The translations under genes were made by a program, and so were the position numbers. From contig NZ_JBMOVV010000011.1 in NCBI RefSeq assembly GCF_049472135.1, positions 1 through 64,000 of the forward strand: a DNA stretch of 64,000 nt. The letters are read 5' to 3'. Under the pieces are notes generated by a model. That model saw nothing but the letters and a program-made list of their open reading frames with translations. It made no database searches and was not told where the DNA came from. Positions 58,857 through 64,000 of this stretch are shown piece after piece. Source of the DNA: Arcobacter_B sp049472135 (GTDB lineage Bacteria; Campylobacterota; Campylobacteria; Campylobacterales; Arcobacteraceae). Numbering within the stretch: position 1 is the stretch's first letter; each line of letters begins with the position of its first letter.

Positions 58857-61316
58857 ATGTTTAAAAAAATGACAATTAAAGCAAAAGTTATTGGACTTAT
58901 TGTAGTGTCATTAAGTTTACTTGCTGTGATAATAGCTGGTTTTTCAGTAAGTAAAGCAAAAGAGGGAATTCTAGCACAAAACTATGCAATGCTTACAGCA
59001 GCTAGAGATTCAAAATCAAATCAAATTATAAACTTTTTTCAAGAAAGAATTGGTGATATTAAAGTACTATCTAAAAGTAATGATGTACTAGAATTGTACA
59101 ATGCTTTAGAAAGTAGTTTTGAAACAGTAGGTTTGGATTCTAAATCTTCTTTTAATGTAAATAATCAATTAGTAAAAGATATTACAAATAAATATGAAGA
59201 CTATTTTCAAAGCTATATGAAAGAGTATGGATATTATGATATTTTCTTAATCAATGCTCAAACTGGACATGTAATTTACACTGCTGCTAAAGAGTCAGAT
59301 TATGGTGCAAATTTAAAATATGGTTCATTAAAACAGAGTGGATTAGGACAAGTTTATTCTAAAACTCTTCAAAAAAATCAACCAACATTTCAAGATATGA
59401 GACCTTATGCTCCAAGTAACAATGCTCCTGCAATGTTCTTAGGTAATCCAATTATTAAAAATGGGCAAGTAGAAGCTATTCTTGTTTTTCAAATTAGTGA
59501 TAGAGCAATAAACAAAATCATGCAATTTAGAAAAGGTTATGGTCAATCTCAAGAGGACTATTTAATTGGTTCTGATAGATTAATGAGAAGTGATAGTTAT
59601 TTAGATCCAAAAGGTCATAGTTTAAATGCTTCATTTGCAAATAATACTGAAGTAAAAACACAAGCTAGTTTAAATGCTTTAGATGGTAAATCAAAAACAG
59701 AAGTTGTTATTGACTATAATGGAAATCCTGTATTATCAGCTTATGCACCATTAGATATTAGTTCTGATATTAAATGGGCAATTTTATCTGAAATCGATGA
59801 AGCTGAAGTTTTAAAAACTCCACATGCTATTAGAAACTTAATTTTAATTATTGCTTTAGGTTTACTTATTTTTGTAATTGCAGGAGCTGTAATTACTATT
59901 AATAATGTAGTTGTAAAAAGATTAGTTAGATTTCAAGATGGATTAGAAGGTTTCTTTGATTATGTAAATAGAAAATCTTCAGATGTAAAAGAGCTTGAAA
60001 CTGATAGTTTTGATGAGATTGGTTTAATGGCTCAGGTTGTAAATGAAAATATTCAAAAAGCTAAAAAAGGTATTGAAGAAGATAGAGCAATTATTGATGA
60101 AACAATCACTGTTTTAAATGAGTTTGAAAAAGGTGATCTAACTCAAAGAATTACAACTTCTGTTAATAATCCTGCTTTAAATGAGTTAAGAGATGTTCTT
60201 AATAAAATGGGTGATAATTTAGAAAATAATATCGATAATATTTTAGATGTTTTAGAAAAATTCTCAAATTACAACTATTTAAGTAAAGTTGATACAAATG
60301 GAATTAAAGAGCATTTAGAAAAACTTGCAAATGGTGTTAACTCATTGGGAGATTCAATTACTGAAATGTTAATTGATAACAAGAAAAATGGTCTAATTGT
60401 AAATAATTCTTCTGAACATTTATTATCAAATGTTGATACTTTAAATCAAGCTTCAAATGAGGCAGCAGCTTCACTTGAAGAAACAGCAGCAGCATTAGAA
60501 GAGATTACAGGAAATGTATCTTCAACTACACAGAAAATTTCTGAGATGTCAGTTTTAGCAAATGAAGTTACTAATTCTGCTAATCAAGGGGAACAATTAG
60601 CTTCAAGAACAACAGCCGCAATGGATGAGATTAATGATCAAGTAAGTTCAATCAATGAAGCAATTACTGTAATTGACCAAATTGCATTCCAAACAAATAT
60701 CCTTTCATTAAACGCAGCAGTAGAAGCAGCAACAGCAGGTGAAGCAGGAAAAGGTTTCGCAGTTGTAGCACAAGAAGTTAGAAATCTTGCAGCAAGAAGT
60801 GCAGAAGCAGCTAAAGAGATTAAAGAGTTAGTTGAGAGTGCAAATATTAAAGCTAATGAAGGTAAAAACATTGCAGCTGAGATGATTAAAGGATATGAGG
60901 GATTAAATGCAAATATTGATAAAACAATTGAGCTTATCTCTGATGTTTCAAGTGCATCTAAAGAGCAAGAAACAGGAATCGTTCAAATTAATGATGCTAT
61001 TAATTCTCTTGACCAACAAACACAAAAAAATGCAACTGTTGCAGGAGAAACTAAAAACATTGCTTTAAATACTGCTGAGTTAGCAAAAGATATCGTTTCA
61101 AAAGCAGATGAAAAAGAGTTTGCAGGAAAAGATAATATTGATATCTCAAAAGATATAAAAGCTATTAATACTTCAAGTGTAAGTAGTACGCCTTCTTACT
61201 CTAATACAAAAACTGAAGTAAGAACAACAAAGCCTAAGACGGCACCAGTACAAACAAAATATGAACCAAAAACTTTCAATGACATATCATCTGATGATGA
61301 GTGGGAAAGCTTCTAA
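58857..61316 (+). CDS. Methyl-accepting chemotaxis protein with Cache sensor and WxxF tether
   Basis: An 819-residue chemoreceptor. Helices at about residues 9-28 and 323-343 enclose a sensor domain of about 290 residues. That domain has YYDIFLINAQTGHVIYTAAK and GNPIIKNGQVEAILVFQIS, consistent with a double Cache fold. The HAMP/linker segment and the signalling tip (AFQTNILSLNAAVEAATAGE, VVAQEVRNLA) follow. A linker rich in Ser, Thr and Lys leads to the C-terminal EWESF, the x-W-x-x-F form that docks CheR or CheB. It is likely a high-abundance receptor that assists methylation of others. Confidence 0.92.
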   Translation: MFKKMTIKAKVIGLIVVSLSLLAVIIAGFSVSKAKEGILAQNYAMLTAARDSKSNQIINFFQERIGDIKVLSKSNDVLELYNALESSFETVGLDSKSSFNVNNQLVKDITNKYEDYFQSYMKEYGYYDIFLINAQTGHVIYTAAKESDYGANLKYGSLKQSGLGQVYSKTLQKNQPTFQDMRPYAPSNNAPAMFLGNPIIKNGQVEAILVFQISDRAINKIMQFRKGYGQSQEDYLIGSDRLMRSDSYLDPKGHSLNASFANNTEVKTQASLNALDGKSKTEVVIDYNGNPVLSAYAPLDISSDIKWAILSEIDEAEVLKTPHAIRNLILIIALGLLIFVIAGAVITINNVVVKRLVRFQDGLEGFFDYVNRKSSDVKELETDSFDEIGLMAQVVNENIQKAKKGIEEDRAIIDETITVLNEFEKGDLTQRITTSVNNPALNELRDVLNKMGDNLENNIDNILDVLEKFSNYNYLSKVDTNGIKEHLEKLANGVNSLGDSITEMLIDNKKNGLIVNNSSEHLLSNVDTLNQASNEAAASLEETAAALEEITGNVSSTTQKISEMSVLANEVTNSANQGEQLASRTTAAMDEINDQVSSINEAITVIDQIAFQTNILSLNAAVEAATAGEAGKGFAVVAQEVRNLAARSAEAAKEIKELVESANIKANEGKNIAAEMIKGYEGLNANIDKTIELISDVSSASKEQETGIVQINDAINSLDQQTQKNATVAGETKNIALNTAELAKDIVSKADEKEFAGKDNIDISKDIKAINTSSVSSTPSYSNTKTEVRTTKPKTAPVQTKYEPKTFNDISSDDEWESF

Positions 61317-61341
61317 GAGATTCACGAAAGTGAATCTCTTA
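61314..61341 (+). terminator. Intrinsic terminator of the large chemoreceptor gene
   Basis: Perfect 12-base stem TAAGAGATTCAC/GTGAATCTCTTA with GAAA loop, overlapping the stop codon. Confidence 0.8.
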
Positions 61342-61428
61342 AAAAACTAAAATATAGCTCTTAAAACCTTGTAATTCACATTTAAATATGTTAAAGTACA
61401 TTTCTTTAAATTAAATTAAGGTATTCAA

Positions 61429-61992
61429 ATGGGAATCATAAAAAACTTCTTAAAAAGTTTTATAAAACTATCAAGACCACGCTTTTTTTTCAATGATAAT
61501 AAGCTAATTTTTAAAATAGATTCTGATAATTTTTATACCTATGAAATTGATAATTACGAAACAAAAACAAGACATGACTCTTATGTTTTAGATGCCTATA
61601 CTTTAAAAACTGATGCTGTTTTTTTAGAACATATTCATATAGATAATGATGTTCAATGGGAAGGTTTACCAAGTTCTATTTATATTTCTTTTTTAAAAGA
61701 TTCATTAAGAATAAAACAAATGGATGTTTTAGAGAAGATAGAGTTTGACGGTTTTGATTTTATTACTTATAAAATTGATAATCACTTTATTTTAAACTTT
61801 ATTTATATTTATGAAATAAATAAAGATACTTTTATTTTAGATGTAAAATCTGAGCTTTACACAAATTTATTAAAAAAGTTTGATAGCTCTTATACTTATA
61901 AGTTTGAACAAAATAGTGATGAGACTTTAAGTCTTGATTTAAGTATCGTAAAACAAAATGGAATTTATGGTTACTTTAAACTTGATAACTAA
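61429..61992 (+). CDS. Hypothetical protein, beta-rich
   Basis: A 187-residue protein with no recognised domain. After a basic start (MGIIKNFLKSFIKLSRPRF) alternating strands are predicted: YEIDNYETKTRHDSYVLDAY, IEFDGFDFITYKID and FILDVKSELYTNLLKKF. No signal peptide or membrane helix. The ribosome site is TTAAGG. It is isolated between two terminators, so it is a single-gene transcript. Confidence 0.6.
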   Translation: MGIIKNFLKSFIKLSRPRFFFNDNKLIFKIDSDNFYTYEIDNYETKTRHDSYVLDAYTLKTDAVFLEHIHIDNDVQWEGLPSSIYISFLKDSLRIKQMDVLEKIEFDGFDFITYKIDNHFILNFIYIYEINKDTFILDVKSELYTNLLKKFDSSYTYKFEQNSDETLSLDLSIVKQNGIYGYFKLDN

Positions 61993-62013
61993 AAAGGTTT
62001 AACCTTTTTAGTT
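61987..62013. terminator. Bidirectional terminator, long stem
   Basis: AACTAAAAAGGTT pairs with AACCTTTTTAGTT (11-13 pairs, very short loop), covering both convergent stop codons. Confidence 0.75.
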
Positions 62014-62820
62014 TCCAAATACTTTTTGTAAAATAGATGTAGTTTGTGCAATTGGACTTGTTCTAATTTCTGCTTCTTTTTGTGCAATCATTTTAAATAA
62101 TCCATCAATTGCTTTATCTGTAACATATTCATCAAGGTTTTTATCACTACTTCCTGGAAGATATGAATCAACTCCAAAGTTTTTAGCAAGTCCCATTACT
62201 GAACTTTCATCCACCATTGATTTTACATTTGTTTTATAAAAGTTGTTTGCCATATCATAGTAAGTTGCAACTTGATTCTCTTTCATTGTATCTTGGATTA
62301 TTGGTTTAATCATTTCTCTTAATGAATTTGAAGTATTATCTTCAAAATATTTTGTAGCAGCATTGTTATCACCTGCTAAAATCTTTTTAGCATCTTCAAT
62401 TGACATTTTCTCAATACTTTTGATAAAAATATCTGCTGTTTTAGGAGCTGCTTTTGTAGCTGCATTATTCATTGATTTGATTAAATTATCAGCGATTTCA
62501 TTTCCACCTGCTTTTCTAATTAGAGTTTCAACTTTTGCTAAATTATCAGGTAAAGGGATTTTTACATTGTTATTGTTTAAATAACCATTCTCTTTTCCTA
62601 AAGTTGATACTGCAAAGTTAACACCTGTTTTTAAAGCTTCTTTTAATCCAGTTGATACTGTAGAACTATCTAGTGATGATTGTTCTTTTGAAGTTGTTTG
62701 TGTTGTCGTAGTTGGTTTTGTAACTGTATCAATTACATCTTTTGTAAGTGCATTTAAATCAAATGCAAAAGAAAGACTTGAACTTAAAATTAAAGATGCA
62801 AGGATTGTTGTTTTTTTCAT
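62008..62820 (-). CDS. DUF4197 exported protein
   Basis: A 270-residue protein. A signal peptide (about residues 1-19, ILASLILSSSLSFA) and a Thr/Gln/Ser-rich linker lead to the DUF4197 domain: GLKEALKTGVNFAVSTLGKENGYLNN, IPLPDNLAKVETLIRKAG and GLFKMIAQKEAEIRTSP. Domain proteins are mostly periplasmic or surface-linked and of unknown role. AATAGG-like weak ribosome site. Stands alone. Confidence 0.83.
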   Translation of the reverse strand: MKKTTILASLILSSSLSFAFDLNALTKDVIDTVTKPTTTTQTTSKEQSSLDSSTVSTGLKEALKTGVNFAVSTLGKENGYLNNNNVKIPLPDNLAKVETLIRKAGGNEIADNLIKSMNNAATKAAPKTADIFIKSIEKMSIEDAKKILAGDNNAATKYFEDNTSNSLREMIKPIIQDTMKENQVATYYDMANNFYKTNVKSMVDESSVMGLAKNFGVDSYLPGSSDKNLDEYVTDKAIDGLFKMIAQKEAEIRTSPIAQTTSILQKVFGN

Positions 62821-62898
62821 TTTTATTCCTAGTATAAATATTTATTTTTATTTTAATATTATATAATAGATTAATTGTGAAAAAGGATAATTAAAAAA

Positions 62899-63333
62899 AT
62901 GACTAGTGGAATTTCTGATTATTTTCATGCTTTTAAGAACAAACTTTTAGAGGCTGATGATATATATGGCAAATGTAGAAAAGATATTTTTGAGTTTGAA
63001 AAAATTTTAAATGAATCAGAATGTTTGAAAGAGTATGAAGATAATTTCTTAGTAATCTTAGGATATACATACCGACTTGATGATGTTTCTCAAAGACTTT
63101 ATTATACTTTTCAAGAAGCTGTTTATGCGATTGATTTAGATAAACTTATGAGAAATGAAGACTCTTTAAAACTCAATAGCATCGTTTATACGCTTGTCTT
63201 AGCAAATATTTTAAGAGAATATGAATCTAATGAAGTAGATGAAGACTTAAAACAAAAAGCAATTTTAGCATATAAAAAGCTTGAAGAAAGAAAAGCAAAA
63301 GAGAATCAAAAATATCATATGTATCAAAATTGA
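62899..63333 (+). CDS. Hypothetical helical protein
   Basis: A 144-residue cytosolic helical protein, start preceded by AAAAGGA. It has CRKDIFEFEKILNESE, YRLDDVSQRLYYTFQEAVYAIDLDKL and YKKLEERKAKENQKYHMYQN. No domain is recognised. It lies between DUF4197 (divergent) and the LOG gene (convergent), separated by a terminator. Nothing in the sequence suggests a role. Confidence 0.6.
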   Translation: MTSGISDYFHAFKNKLLEADDIYGKCRKDIFEFEKILNESECLKEYEDNFLVILGYTYRLDDVSQRLYYTFQEAVYAIDLDKLMRNEDSLKLNSIVYTLVLANILREYESNEVDEDLKQKAILAYKKLEERKAKENQKYHMYQN

Positions 63334-63344
63334 TACATATTTTA
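63317..63344. terminator. Terminator with T-run, 11-base stem
   Basis: ATATGTATCAA-AA-TTGATACATAT followed by TTTATTTT, at the end of the 62899 gene. Confidence 0.7.
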
Positions 63345-63968
63345 TTTTAAAAGAGTTTTTATCTCCTCTTCAATTAATTTGATATCATCTGTAGCTTTGA
63401 TAATATGAATATCTTCTTTACTTATCATATTATTTGCATAAAGTGATTTTTCAATAAATTTTAATAAATACTCCCAATAATCATATCCTACAAGATATAT
63501 TTTGAAACCTTTTGGCATTTTTTTAGTCTGTGTTAATGTTAAAACTTCAAACATTTCATCTAAAGTACCAAAACCTCCTGGGAAAACTATACAAGCTTTT
63601 GAGTATTTAACTAACATATATTTTCTTGAAAAAAAGTAGTTAAATGTAAGATTTTTAGTTGTATATTGATTTAATGATTTCTCAAATGGAAGATAAATAC
63701 TCAATCCAATTGAGTGGGCATTTTTTGCATCATATGCACCTTTATTGGCAGCTTGCATAATACCATCACCACCACCAGTAATAACATTTATACCATTTTT
63801 ACTTAGATTAAAAGCTAGTTCATAAGCTAATTTAGCATATTTATCATCTTTATTTGTTCTAGCACTTCCAAAGATTGTTACATTATCTTTTAAATCTTTT
63901 AATAATTCTTTACCATTTGTAAAATCATCATTTATCTTTTTTTTATATACTGCATCAGGACTTAACAT
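63342..63968 (-). CDS. LOG-family (TIGR00730) nucleotide 5'-phosphoribohydrolase-like protein
   Basis: A 208-residue Rossmann-fold protein. VTIFGSARTNKDDKY, VITGGGDGIMQAANKGAYD and the diagnostic PGGFGTLDEMFEVLTLTQTKK are present. LOG proteins release cytokinin-like bases or hydrolyse AMP. The length is typical. The ATG follows a very strong AAGGAGG site. The promoter is cut off near the right edge of the window. Confidence 0.92.
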   Translation of the reverse strand: MLSPDAVYKKKINDDFTNGKELLKDLKDNVTIFGSARTNKDDKYAKLAYELAFNLSKNGINVITGGGDGIMQAANKGAYDAKNAHSIGLSIYLPFEKSLNQYTTKNLTFNYFFSRKYMLVKYSKACIVFPGGFGTLDEMFEVLTLTQTKKMPKGFKIYLVGYDYWEYLLKFIEKSLYANNMISKEDIHIIKATDDIKLIEEEIKTLLK

Positions 63969-64000
63969 AATGTCCTCCTTTATAAAAAAATATTATTTAT

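Noticed and set aside
1..64000. CRISPR arrays, insertion sequences and prophage
   Set aside because: No regular spaced repeats, transposase or phage structural proteins were recognised.

Overview
The window is a low-GC (roughly 28 percent by eye), densely packed bacterial chromosome segment. The gene content points to Campylobacterota, most likely an Arcobacter-group organism. Evidence for this is a cbb3 oxidase CcoP gene followed by a DUF4006-type gene, histidine kinases with the H-box HQWRQPL, a CiaB-type protein, and a predominance of A/T-ending codons. No rRNA, tRNA, insertion sequence, prophage or CRISPR array was recognised.

Layout. 1-2.5 kb: end of the cbb3 operon (CcoP, a DUF4006-like protein, a 30-residue membrane peptide) and a siroheme nitrite/sulfite reductase. 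2.5-5.3 kb: a two-component system in one operon with a lipoprotein and a small exported protein, divergent from a Lys/Glu-rich exported peptide. 5.3-8 kb: a LysR regulator divergent from an MFS exporter, ABM-type monooxygenase and tautomerase. 8-15.4 kb: MscS channel, M42-type peptidase, CorA/ZntB transporter, a RimK-type ligase paired with an aspartoacylase-family hydrolase, a twin-CX3C periplasmic protein, and a structured intergenic region. 15.5-29.9 kb: amino-acid uptake and catabolism (AGCS symporter, AspA plus short asparaginase, LeuA-like enzyme, agmatinase family) mixed with sensors (two kinases, a regulator, a chemoreceptor), ferritin and a family II pyrophosphatase. 30-36.5 kb: a cobalamin riboswitch leading into a periplasmic, membrane-anchored CobN-type chelatase with ExbB-like and DUF2149 partners, then an AlkD-like and a YbaK-like gene. 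37-42.5 kb: large NAD-glutamate dehydrogenase, SagB-type oxidoreductase and an orphan response regulator. 43-47 kb: a split PqiA pair and a seven-MCE-domain protein. 47-53 kb: CWC protein, SDR protein, CiaB, DoxX, and CIRCE-controlled HtpG. 53-64 kb: DUF2971, TauE, a second LysR, a degenerate HtpG N-domain paralogue, GNAT, TPR protein, a large chemoreceptor with a C-terminal WxxF tether, DUF4197, hypotheticals and a LOG-family protein.

How it works together. The cell looks like a respiratory, chemotactic, amino-acid-using heterotroph: glutamate, aspartate, asparagine and alanine/glycine uptake or breakdown feed central carbon, and a high-affinity oxidase works at low oxygen. The most unusual system is the riboswitch-controlled CobN/ExbB/DUF2149 locus. 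It resembles the HmuS-HmuU-HmuV set of Bacteroidetes haem loci but is placed under B12 control. Other notable items are a stand-alone HtpG ATPase-like domain that has lost key ATPase motifs, a zincin motif in CiaB, a mirror-symmetric six-cysteine periplasmic protein, and a fossil of a response-regulator C-terminus.
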